A stretch of 64,000 nt of DNA from Limnobacter sp. (GTDB lineage Bacteria > Pseudomonadota > Gammaproteobacteria > Burkholderiales > Burkholderiaceae_B): the NCBI GenBank assembly GCA_029866125.1, contig JARWZZ010000015.1, positions 310,001-374,000 on the forward strand, written 5' to 3'. Under the pieces are notes generated by a model. That model searched no databases, had not been told where the DNA came from, and saw only the letters and a program-made list of their open reading frames with translations. Numbering within the stretch: position 1 is the first letter of the stretch; the number at the start of each line of letters is the position of its first letter. Made by a program: the position numbers and the translations under genes. Positions 36,739 to 44,269 of the stretch are shown here, one piece after another.

Positions 36739-37599
36739 TTAGCGGTCCGTCAGCAGGGAGTACTCCACGGGTACGGCCAATGTCATTTCTGACCGGTTCA
36801 TATACGACGGAATTGCGGGCAAAGGGCTTGCTTTGTTTAGCATTTGTAAGGCTGCATCATCCAAACTGTCGCTGCCTGAGGATTGTTGAATGCTGGAGCT
36901 CATGACCCTGCCATCGGCAGCCAAGGTAAATTTCACAACCACCCTGCCCTCAATCTTGTTTTTCTTCAATTCAGACGGGTAAACCTTGTGACGCGCAAGC
37001 TTGCGGAACAACTCCGCCAAGTAATCAGGGTTCATCGAACTCATGGGTGCAGGCCTACCGCCCGCCGCCGTGGCATCGGCTTTGCCGGCGCGGTTGGTCG
37101 GTGGCGTGTAAGCCGCTTGCATGGGCTTGACCTCATCCCGGCCGGTATCAAGGCTGTTCTCGGGCCGCGTCTCCACCTTACGGTCTGATGTGGCTTCTGA
37201 TGGATCAGACCGGTCAGCGGTCAACACACTGGCTTGCGGTGGCATCACATTGGTTTTTGGCACTGGGGCAGGCGCAGGCTTGATGTCAGCAGTGGATTTG
37301 CTGGGCATGGTTTGAGCAGGTTGATTCATTGGCTTCTCAACCATCGGCTTCTCAACCATCCGCTTGATTTCTTGCGGTGCTTGAACAGAAGTAGCATCCT
37401 CTGCCGGTGCTTCAGCCGATATCCACTGCGCCATCAGCACATGGCCTTCGGCACGCGGTTGCACTTTGGGTTGTAAGCCAAACGCACAAAACAGGACAAC
37501 TGCGTGCAGCCCGAGCGCACACATCAAATCTGTACCCTGAATAGGCAAACCCAACAAACCGTCTTTTGCCTTGGAGGCCTTGTTGAAAGGGATATTCAA
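36739..37599 (-). CDS. tonB: TonB energy-transducing protein
   Basis: A 286-residue TonB: one N-terminal membrane helix (LMCALGLHAVVLFCAFGLQP), a Pro/Lys-rich periplasmic spacer (EKPMVEKPMNQPAQTMPSKS), and a C-terminal TonB domain (LARHKVYPSELKKNKIEGRVVVKFTLAADGRVMSSSIQQSSGS). A 15-base tandem duplication (37331-37360) repeats MVEKP in the spacer. It passes energy from ExbBD to outer-membrane receptors. Its start overlaps the exbD stop by 4 bases. Confidence 0.95.
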   Translation of the reverse strand: MNIPFNKASKAKDGLLGLPIQGTDLMCALGLHAVVLFCAFGLQPKVQPRAEGHVLMAQWISAEAPAEDATSVQAPQEIKRMVEKPMVEKPMNQPAQTMPSKSTADIKPAPAPVPKTNVMPPQASVLTADRSDPSEATSDRKVETRPENSLDTGRDEVKPMQAAYTPPTNRAGKADATAAGGRPAPMSSMNPDYLAELFRKLARHKVYPSELKKNKIEGRVVVKFTLAADGRVMSSSIQQSSGSDSLDDAALQMLNKASPLPAIPSYMNRSEMTLAVPVEYSLLTDR

Positions 37600-38030
37600 T
37601 GTGCAGACCCCTCAGCGTTGGCTTGGGGCTGACTCACAAACCCAATTTTGTTCAGCCCTGCTTTGGCACTGCTGGACATGACCCAAGCAACCCGCTTGTA
37701 GGCCACCGCCTCATCCGCGCGTATGTGCAACTCAGGCACTGGCTCCACTGTGGCGGCAGTCCGCATTTTGGTCTCCAGGGCCTCATCATCAATCGCTTCC
37801 TTGTTCCAGTGCAAAGCGCCGTCGGCTTGAATGCTGATGGTGACCGTTTCCGGTTTGATCTCGTTCTTGGTGGAAGACACCTGCGGCAACTGAACCTTCA
37901 CCGCATGCGTCAACAAAGGCGCAGTCACCATGAAAATAATCAGCAGGACCAACATCACATCAATCAGCGGCACCATATTAATTTCAGCTTGAGCCTGCTG
38001 CCGCTCTCGGCTAGACACATTGAAAGCCAT
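37596..38030 (-). CDS. exbD: ExbD, TonB-complex membrane protein
   Basis: A 144-residue ExbD/TolR protein. The ATG at 38030 gives MAFNVSSRERQQAQAEINMVPLIDVMLVLLIIFMVTAPL, with the membrane Asp (LIDVML) that carries protons. The C-terminal periplasmic domain includes PELHIRADEAVAYKRVAWVM. Overlaps tonB by 4 bases. With ExbB it uses the proton gradient to drive TonB. Confidence 0.94.
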   Translation of the reverse strand: MAFNVSSRERQQAQAEINMVPLIDVMLVLLIIFMVTAPLLTHAVKVQLPQVSSTKNEIKPETVTISIQADGALHWNKEAIDDEALETKMRTAATVEPVPELHIRADEAVAYKRVAWVMSSSAKAGLNKIGFVSQPQANAEGSAH

Positions 38031-38034
38031 GGCC

Positions 38035-38733
38035 CTACTCCCCCTGAAACCGATGCTTTGCGGTGAATTGCACATAGAAGTCATGCGCAAACCGCTCAAG
38101 CTGAGCCAAGGTCACTCGCGATTGCCTTTGGAACAGGTTAAAAGCCATTGCTGCAGGTATAGCAACCGCCAAACCCAAGGCCGTCATGATCAAAGCCTCA
38201 CCAACAGGGCCAGCCACTTGGTCCAAAGTGCTCTGACCACTGGCACCCAAGCTTAACAAGGCATGGTAAATACCCCAGACCGTACCAAACAAACCCACAA
38301 AGGGCGCACATGAGGCAATCGAAGCCAATGCAGTCTGACCCGACTCCAAGCGGCTGGACTCCAAATCCAATGACTGCTGGATAGTCCGTGACAGGGCCTC
38401 TTGAACCTGAGTAGATTCAGGATGGGCAGCCTGTTCGCCAGCTTTGAATAGATCCAGGGTGTGATGTGCATCGCCCAGCAGCCTTCCAAAATCGGACTCT
38501 GTCAGGCCAGGCACCGCATCCAGCGCCTCAGGTTTTGCTGCCCACCAAGCTTCGAAATCTTGGCGACGCTTTTTGATACGAATGCGCGCACGCAACTTGG
38601 TCAGCACAATCGCCCAGGTGCAAATTGACATCAGCAACAAAACCACAAACAGGAAGATGCTGACTCCATCAGCTTGAGCGAGGAAATGGGAGAAGCCCAA
38701 TTGGGAGACTTCGGCGGATTCGGTGGGTGACAT
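38035..38733 (-). CDS. exbB: ExbB, TonB-complex membrane protein
   Basis: A 232-residue MotA/TolQ/ExbB protein. The ATG at 38733 (after GAGAG) is chosen since the longer reading would include the Fur-box-like site in the coding region. It has an N-terminal helix (VSIFLFVVLLLMSICTWAIV) and the conserved LASIASCAPFVGLFGTVWGIYHALLSLG and IMTALGLAVAIPAAMAFN helices. It is the first gene of the iron operon and forms the proton channel with ExbD. Confidence 0.93.
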   Translation of the reverse strand: MSPTESAEVSQLGFSHFLAQADGVSIFLFVVLLLMSICTWAIVLTKLRARIRIKKRRQDFEAWWAAKPEALDAVPGLTESDFGRLLGDAHHTLDLFKAGEQAAHPESTQVQEALSRTIQQSLDLESSRLESGQTALASIASCAPFVGLFGTVWGIYHALLSLGASGQSTLDQVAGPVGEALIMTALGLAVAIPAAMAFNLFQRQSRVTLAQLERFAHDFYVQFTAKHRFQGE

Positions 38734-38771
38734 TTCAACTCTCAACAGGTTAAAGATGTCTAAATATAAAT

Positions 38772-38790
38772 GATAATGATTCGCATTACA
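38772..38790 (-). promoter_or_regulatory. Fur-box-like operator upstream of exbB
   Basis: GATAATGATTCGCATTACA matches the 19-base Fur consensus GATAATGATAATCATTATC at 14 positions. It lies 39 bases upstream of the exbB ATG in a promoter position. It implies iron repression of exbBD-tonB and probably of the receptor genes further along. Confidence 0.7.
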
Positions 38791-38977
38791 ATTAGTATCG
38801 AGTAATAAGTTCAATTAAACGACTAGATTTATTGTGAATTCCCGCCAAATTGCATAAAAACCACCCGTTTGTGTCGTGTGTTTTACCTAGGAAGACCTTG
38901 AAACCCGAAAAAGTTTGCTTTAATCAAACCTACAAATATAAAAGCAACGTTTGTTAGTGGACTACAGGGTGAAAAGA

Positions 38978-38993
38978 TGTGATCTAGATCACA
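38978..38993. promoter_or_regulatory. Perfect CRP/FNR-type palindrome
   Basis: TGTGATCTAGATCACA is an exact 16-base palindrome fitting the CRP consensus TGTGA-N6-TCACA. It lies 107 bases before the GTG start of the NlpC/P60 gene and about 245 from exbB. Which gene it controls, and through which regulator, is open. Confidence 0.6.
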
Positions 38994-39099
38994 CAAGTGC
39001 ATGAATCAGACAATTTGCGACTGATTTAGTGCTCATCCTCTACTACCAAAACTTGGACAATCCAAAAGTGTTTGATACAGAACGCAGAGGGGAATCAGG

Positions 39100-39696
39100 G
39101 TGGGACCATCATTTTTTGCCAGAGCCATTTTTTGCTCGGGCCTTGCGATGTGCGCAGCGCAAGCCAGCGCGGAAGTTACAGAATCTTTTGATGTGGCGCT
39201 TTTTGAGCAGTATCTGACCGAAAACCCGTCAGCCAGTTTTTCAAATACTCAGCCATCGTTGAACACAAACCTCGCCGCTGGGATTATGGAGTCCACACGG
39301 CAAACTGGTAAAAACTTGGTCAGCACCCTACACGACCAATTCGCAGAGTGGCGGGGCACCCCCCATCGAATGGGAGGGACTGACCGCCAAGGTATAGATT
39401 GCTCTGCGTTCGTTCGGCACATATTCGCAAACTACTTTGGCGTCAAATTGCCCCGTGCCTCAAGGGAGCAATCCAAAGAAGGGGTTTCAGTTTCACGCCA
39501 AGAATTAAAACCCGGTGACCTCGTATTTTTCAAATCAGGCCCGAGCGGCCGCCACGTGGGCATTTATGTGGCCGACGGCAAATTCCTGCATACATCCAGC
39601 ATGATTGGCGTAACCATTAGCTCCATGGACGAAAAATACTGGAGCAAGCGCTTCGTCTCTGCTCGCAGAATGCCAGGATTGGAATCATTTAGATGA
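39100..39696 (+). CDS. NlpC/P60 family cell-wall peptidase
   Basis: A 198-residue exported peptidase. The GTG at 39100, 9 bases after GAGGGG, gives a signal peptide ending near AQASA. The NlpC/P60 domain occupies about residues 85-195: Cys in GIDCSAFVRHIF, first His in GRHVGIYVADG and a further His in FLHTSS. It likely cuts peptidoglycan stem peptides, as Spr/MepS does. It is monocistronic with a strong terminator. Confidence 0.88.
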   Translation: MGPSFFARAIFCSGLAMCAAQASAEVTESFDVALFEQYLTENPSASFSNTQPSLNTNLAAGIMESTRQTGKNLVSTLHDQFAEWRGTPHRMGGTDRQGIDCSAFVRHIFANYFGVKLPRASREQSKEGVSVSRQELKPGDLVFFKSGPSGRHVGIYVADGKFLHTSSMIGVTISSMDEKYWSKRFVSARRMPGLESFR

Positions 39697-39723
39697 TGTG
39701 AAGCACACCTTAGCCTTCCACAT

Positions 39724-39750
39724 AAAACCAGCTTAAACGCTGGTTTTTTT
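39724..39750 (+). terminator. Rho-independent terminator of the NlpC/P60 gene
   Basis: AAAACCAGC (39724-39732) pairs perfectly with GCTGGTTTT (39739-39747) around the loop TTAAAC, and the T-run continues to 39750. This is a standard terminator 28 bases after the stop codon. Confidence 0.9.
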
Positions 39751-39856
39751 ACGCCTGTACACAATTAAGCGCTCGGCAATAATCGAATAACCCTATATAA
39801 ATCAACAGCCTTATTCAAATAGAATCCATTCTCTAAGAATTTAATATCTCAATCAG

Positions 39857-39885
39857 TTGACTTTGAGTGCACAGTTGTACACAAT
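39857..39885 (+). promoter_or_regulatory. Candidate promoter of the small membrane protein gene
   Basis: TTGACT (39857-39862) and CACAAT (39880-39885) are 17 bases apart, matching a -35/-10 pair. The -10 overlaps TGTACACAAT, a decamer also present at 39756-39765. Confidence 0.35.
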
Positions 39886-39970
39886 ACAAATCATGCAGAG
39901 CAGACAAAAATTGAAAGCCCTGCAAAAACAACATCAAGTACTTTTAACTGAGATAGAAAGGGATTTAAAA

Positions 39971-40210
39971 ATGAAAAACTTCTTCGACTCCATCGTTCGC
40001 ACTCCTGGCGTTTTGTTGATGAGCATCCTGATGATTGGCTTTGCCATCAACGCAGGCGTAGGCTACATCCACTCAAGTGATTCCGCAGGCCCAAGCTTGT
40101 TGGCCGCAGCCAGTTTGGTAGTCGGTCAGTTCATTTTGATTGTGATTCACCAGTTGCGCAAAATTGGTCAGGGTTCACCCGCCGCGATCAAGTGCTCCAG
40201 CACACGCTAA
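39971..40210 (+). CDS. Small two-helix membrane protein
   Basis: 79 residues from the ATG at 39971, behind AAAGGGA. Two hydrophobic helices are visible (TPGVLLMSILMIGFAINAGVG and SLLAAASLVVGQFILIVIHQL) with a short Ser/Asp-rich loop between them and a basic C-terminus. No known family recognised and no close gene partner. Coding status rests on the ribosome-binding site, helices and a plausible promoter. Confidence 0.6.
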   Translation: MKNFFDSIVRTPGVLLMSILMIGFAINAGVGYIHSSDSAGPSLLAAASLVVGQFILIVIHQLRKIGQGSPAAIKCSSTR

Positions 40211-40242
40211 TTGGCCACAAGCATGTTGACCAAACTAGTCGA

Positions 40243-40677
40243 TTATTTGTTGGATTTTGGTGTGGTTTGGCAGATTTCAATCTGATCAAACCACCCGGTC
40301 CACTGTTCCTCTGCAAACAGTTCACGCACCTTCTCCACATGACTGGTTGAATCCAGCTCAAGTATCAACAAATCTGGTCGGTTTAACCGCAGTGTGCGGC
40401 CCACTTGGGTACTCAAAATCAATTTCGATGAGCAGCACAAGCAACCGGGCGCCAAGCGCAACAGGTGAATTCCGCTTTGTTTGCGGGTCTGGTCCAGCTC
40501 AAACATTACATTTTGCTCAGCCACTGACAGCAGGCTGAATATTTCGCTGTTGGCCAGCACCGTGGTTTTCAGCCCCGCCGCACGTTCTTCAAGCAAAGCT
40601 TGTAAAGCGTCAGCCCTTAAACGTGGTTGGCCCCCGCTGACTAGAATAAGGCGGGTTGAACTTGGCTGGCTTTTCAT
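40243..40677 (-). CDS. CobW-like protein lacking the P-loop
   Basis: 144 residues. The core resembles the N-terminal GTPase domain of CobW/G3E metal chaperones: a beta strand LILVSG, TVLANSEIF, LLRLAPGCLCCSSKL (the CxCC metal motif) and RPDLLILELDSTSHVEKV. The G-x-x-GKT P-loop is replaced by SGGQPRLRAD, and the C-terminal CobW domain is absent. The ATG overlaps the trkH stop by 4 bases. A degenerate GTPase or a metal-binding remnant is likely; function unknown. Confidence 0.65.
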   Translation of the reverse strand: MKSQPSSTRLILVSGGQPRLRADALQALLEERAAGLKTTVLANSEIFSLLSVAEQNVMFELDQTRKQSGIHLLRLAPGCLCCSSKLILSTQVGRTLRLNRPDLLILELDSTSHVEKVRELFAEEQWTGWFDQIEICQTTPKSNK

Positions 40678-42134
40678 TTGCGCCAGAAGGTGGGCGTGAA
40701 CAGCAGCAAAATCGGAAACAACTCCAAACGCCCCAACAGCATGGCAAACGTCATCACCCACGTTTGAAAATCAGTCAGCACCGAGTAGTTGCTGGCTGGC
40801 CCCACCACGCCCAAGCCCGGGCCTGTGCAGTTGATGGAGGCGATAACCCCGGTTAGGGATGACACAGGGTCCAACCCTGAAAATATAAGCAACATGGTCA
40901 ACACAATAATGCTGAACCCATACATCAGCATGAAGGCCAACACGCCAAAAATGACTTGGTTTTCAATCGGCGTGTTGCTGACCATCACCGGGTTAACAGC
41001 CCTGGGGTGCAAAGTGCGAGACAACTCCCTGGAAGCCTGCTTCAGCAATATAACGAAGCGCATCATTTTAATGCCACCGCCAGTGGACCCTGCCGCAGTG
41101 GCAAACATGCACAGCGACAGCATTAGCAAAGGGGCAAACAGGGGCCAACGGGCATAGTCTGTATTTGCAAAACCGGAAGTGGTGGCAACCGAAACGGTGT
41201 TGAACAAGGCATGCCGAAAGGATTCAGCAAAGGTGGCATATTGCCCATAGGCCAGCAAATAAGCCGCAACCAGCACCGACGCACCCAACATCACCATCAG
41301 CGACCAACGGGTCTCGGGGCAAGTGCTGTAGGGTTTGAAGGTTTTGCTGCGCCAAACGGTGAAGTGAATTGCAAAATTGATGGAAGCCACCAACATAAAC
41401 ACCACGGCCACACTTTCAATCAGCTGGGAGTCCCAGTACGCAAAACTGGCATCGTGGGATGAAAACCCCGACAAAGCCATGGTGGACATGGCATGCAGCA
41501 CCGCATCCAACCCATTCATACCGGCCACTTTATAGGCCACTGCACACAAAACGGTCAAAACGAAATAAATTAGGTACAGCGCCTTGGCTGTTTCCGTGAT
41601 GCGCGGGGTTAGCTTGTTGTCTTTCATCGGCCCTGGTGTTTCAGCCTTAAACACCTGCGAGCCACCCACGCCCAACAAAGGAAGAATAGCCACCGCCAAC
41701 ACCAAAATGCCCATGCCGCCCAACCAAGTCAGGAACATGCGCCATATGTTGATGCTGTGGGGCAATTGATCCAAGCCGGCGAGGGCGGTTCCACCCGTGG
41801 TGGTCAGTGCGGACACCATTTCGTAATACGAATCGGTGAAGCTTAAATCCGTTAAAAAATACATCATCGGAATGCAAGCCACCGCCGGAATACCCGCCCA
41901 CACGGTGGACACGAGCAAAAAGCCGTCCCGCACCCGTAGCTCCCTTCTATACCTTTTGGTCAGCAGGTGCATCAGCAATCCAATTACAAACGTGCCGACA
42001 AAGCCAACAGAGAAAGCCTCGACCGTGGGCTCGTCCGTTGCCAATGCATAACCCAGCGGAATGAGAAATGCGAGCGAAAACAGGGTGAGCACAAAACCCA
42101 ATACGGTCAATACAGGAAAGAGTGCTTGTGCCAT
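40674..42134 (-). CDS. trkH: TrkH, potassium uptake channel
   Basis: A 486-residue Trk-type K+ transporter subunit with about ten membrane helices. Selectivity-filter-like pore turns include TTTGGTALAGLDQLP, SGFSSHDASF, ATTSGFANTDY and INCTGPGLGVVG. It works with the cytoplasmic TrkA that follows the same operon. Its stop codon is coupled to the CobW-like gene. Length matches the family. Confidence 0.95.
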   Translation of the reverse strand: MAQALFPVLTVLGFVLTLFSLAFLIPLGYALATDEPTVEAFSVGFVGTFVIGLLMHLLTKRYRRELRVRDGFLLVSTVWAGIPAVACIPMMYFLTDLSFTDSYYEMVSALTTTGGTALAGLDQLPHSINIWRMFLTWLGGMGILVLAVAILPLLGVGGSQVFKAETPGPMKDNKLTPRITETAKALYLIYFVLTVLCAVAYKVAGMNGLDAVLHAMSTMALSGFSSHDASFAYWDSQLIESVAVVFMLVASINFAIHFTVWRSKTFKPYSTCPETRWSLMVMLGASVLVAAYLLAYGQYATFAESFRHALFNTVSVATTSGFANTDYARWPLFAPLLMLSLCMFATAAGSTGGGIKMMRFVILLKQASRELSRTLHPRAVNPVMVSNTPIENQVIFGVLAFMLMYGFSIIVLTMLLIFSGLDPVSSLTGVIASINCTGPGLGVVGPASNYSVLTDFQTWVMTFAMLLGRLELFPILLLFTPTFWRK

Positions 42135-42140
42135 AAGGTG

Positions 42141-43517
42141 CTAGATGAAGCCCACGCCCACTTGGAACAGCTTTTCCACAGCAGGCACCAGTTTGCGGTT
42201 TTCGACAAAGGTAATGACATGGTCCTCCGCTTGAATCACCGTGTCGTGGTGGGCCATGATGACCTGCTCGCCCCGCACAATCCCACCAATAACAGCCCCC
42301 TTGGGCATTGCAATTTTTTCTATGGATTTGCCAATGACTTTGGAGGACTGTGTGTCACCGTGTGCAATGGTTTCAATGGCCTCTGCCACACCCCGGCGAA
42401 GGCGGTGCACCGCCACCACATCACCCCGGCGAATGTGCCGAAGCAGATCGCTCAAAGTGGCAGTGGAGGGCGCCAATGCAATATCAATTTGCCCACCTTG
42501 CACCAAGTCCGCATACACCTTGCGCTGAATCAGCGCGATGACGCGCCTTGCGCCCATGCGCTTGGCCAGCAGGGAGCTCATGATGTTGTTTTCATCGTCG
42601 TTGGTGACGGCAATGAAGGCGTCCACATCCTCCACGTTTTCGTCGTAAAGCAAGTCTTCGTCTGTTACGTCGCCGTACAGCACCAAAGTATCTGCACGCA
42701 GTTGGCGCGCCAAATCGTCACAACGCTTGCGGTCCGCTTCAATCAGCTTGACCTGATAGTCATTTTCAAGGCATTTGGCCAGCCGTAAGCCAATGTTTCC
42801 GCCCCCGGCAATCATGACTTTGGTGACGGGCTTGATCATTCGGCGTAGCTCACTCATCACCACGCGCATGTGCTGGGTGGCGCACAGGAAAAACACCTCG
42901 TCCCCAGGCTGGATCATGGTGTGGCCATCCACCGCCACATGGCGATTGTCACGAATAATCGCCACAATGCGCATGTCCACATTCGGCAAGTGTTTGCGAA
43001 AATCCTCAATGGGGCGAGACACCAAGGGCCCGCCCGCAAACGCGCGCACAGATACCAATGTGACCAAACCCCCAGCAAACTGGATGACCTGCAAGGCCTC
43101 GGGTACTTCAATCAGTTTTTGGATGCTGTCGGTGACGCTTTGCTCGGGGCAAATGACGTGGTCAACATTGAAGCCTTCTTCGCCCAAAAGTGCTGCTTCT
43201 TCAACCAACTCCGACGAACGCACCCGCGCAATGCGGCGGGGTACATTGAACATTTTGGCTGCAATACGGCAGGCCACGAGGTTGGTTTCGTCACTGCGGG
43301 TGACGGCAACAATCATGTCGGCGTCCTCAGCCCCAGCGCGCTTTAATACGCTGGGTAGGATGCCGTTGCCCACCACGGTGCGCAGGTCATAGCGGTCCTG
43401 AAGTTCAGCCAAAATGGCGGGGTTGGGGTCAATCAGCGTGATGTCATTGCTTTCAGACACCAAACTTTCAGCCAGACTGGCGCCCACACGGCCCGCGCCA
43501 ACAATCAGGATTTTCAT
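42141..43517 (-). CDS. trkA: TrkA, potassium uptake regulatory NAD-binding protein
   Basis: A 458-residue protein with two RCK repeats. Each starts with a Rossmann motif: MKILIVGAGRVGASLAESL and KVMIAGGGNIGLRLAKCLE, and each has an RCK_C regulatory domain (e.g. GDEVFFLCATQHM and AEDHVITFVENRKL). It binds NAD(H)/ATP and gates TrkH. It lies 6 bases upstream of trkH and 18 bases after the response-regulator gene. Confidence 0.96.
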   Translation of the reverse strand: MKILIVGAGRVGASLAESLVSESNDITLIDPNPAILAELQDRYDLRTVVGNGILPSVLKRAGAEDADMIVAVTRSDETNLVACRIAAKMFNVPRRIARVRSSELVEEAALLGEEGFNVDHVICPEQSVTDSIQKLIEVPEALQVIQFAGGLVTLVSVRAFAGGPLVSRPIEDFRKHLPNVDMRIVAIIRDNRHVAVDGHTMIQPGDEVFFLCATQHMRVVMSELRRMIKPVTKVMIAGGGNIGLRLAKCLENDYQVKLIEADRKRCDDLARQLRADTLVLYGDVTDEDLLYDENVEDVDAFIAVTNDDENNIMSSLLAKRMGARRVIALIQRKVYADLVQGGQIDIALAPSTATLSDLLRHIRRGDVVAVHRLRRGVAEAIETIAHGDTQSSKVIGKSIEKIAMPKGAVIGGIVRGEQVIMAHHDTVIQAEDHVITFVENRKLVPAVEKLFQVGVGFI

Positions 43518-43535
43518 GGTTGCAACTTGTTGGGA

Positions 43536-44252
43536 TCAAAGACCCAGCTTGTTGCGGGCGGTACGCCCGACCTCCACACCCAGCTGCTTCAACTTGCGGT
43601 ACAAATGCGTGCGCTCAATGCCTGTGCGCTCTGCAAGGCGGGTCATGCTGCCATTTTCAAGCCGCAGGTGGTATTCAAAATAAATGCGCTCAAACACATC
43701 ACGCACATCGCGCAACGGTTGGTCCAAAGCCATGCGTGACAACTCAGCCAAGGCTTGGCCCAAGGGGGTGGAATCTTCAATGGCTGCGGAATTGCCTTGA
43801 CCAGTATGGGCATCCACACCAGAGGAGGGCGCATTGTCAGACAACTTTTGCTGGGCCTGTACCAAGGCCTTGGCAGACTGCACCATTTGCCCACGGGCCA
43901 GGCCTTTTTGCACCGCGCCCAGTAGCTTTTGCATGGTGATTGGCTTTTCAAGAAAGTCCAAAGCGCCGATGCGGGTGGCTTCAACCGCCGTGTCGATGGT
44001 GGCGTGGCCTGACATCATAATCACCGGCATGATCAGCTGCCCTTTGACCGCCCATTCCTTGAGCAAGGTCACGCCGTCTGTGTCGGGCATCCAAATGTCC
44101 AAAAGCACCAAGTCCGGCTTGCATTGCTCGATCAGTCCACGCGCAGCACTGGCGTTTTCAGCCAATTCCACTGCATGCCCTTCATCCCCGAGAATTTCGG
44201 AGAGCAGTTCCCGAATTCCGATTTCGTCGTCTACAACGAGAATGGTTGCCAT
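43536..44252 (-). CDS. ntrX: NtrX-type response regulator without AAA+ domain
   Basis: 238 residues. The receiver domain (1-120) has the acid pocket VDDE (8-10), phosphoacceptor Asp52 in LLDIWMPD, and the MMSGHAT and EKPITMQ segments. A Fis-type helix-turn-helix ends the protein (MTRLAERTGIERTHLYRKLKQLGVE). The sigma-54-interacting AAA+ ATPase domain usual in NtrX (about 450 residues) is absent. It lies after ntrY and likely receives its phosphate. Confidence 0.88.
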   Translation of the reverse strand: MATILVVDDEIGIRELLSEILGDEGHAVELAENASAARGLIEQCKPDLVLLDIWMPDTDGVTLLKEWAVKGQLIMPVIMMSGHATIDTAVEATRIGALDFLEKPITMQKLLGAVQKGLARGQMVQSAKALVQAQQKLSDNAPSSGVDAHTGQGNSAAIEDSTPLGQALAELSRMALDQPLRDVRDVFERIYFEYHLRLENGSMTRLAERTGIERTHLYRKLKQLGVEVGRTARNKLGL

Positions 44253-44269
44253 GTGTTACAAATCCCTTC

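Larger units (their letters stand above)
38734..39099. promoter_or_regulatory. Intergenic control region between exbB and the NlpC/P60 gene
   Basis: This 366-base divergent gap contains a Fur-box-like sequence beside exbB (38772-38790) and a perfect palindromic CRP/FNR-type site (38978-38993). AT-rich stretches lie around 38760-38800 and 38930. I see no RNA gene or other repeat. Confidence 0.5.

Noticed and set aside
39857-39970. Longer N-terminal reading of the small membrane protein (from 39857)
   Set aside because: It begins inside the -35-like TTGACT; the ATG at 39971 has a good ribosome-binding site and gives a clean two-helix protein.
41967-42788. Plus-strand open frame spanning trkH and trkA
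   Set aside because: Antisense shadow crossing two well-supported genes; no family match.
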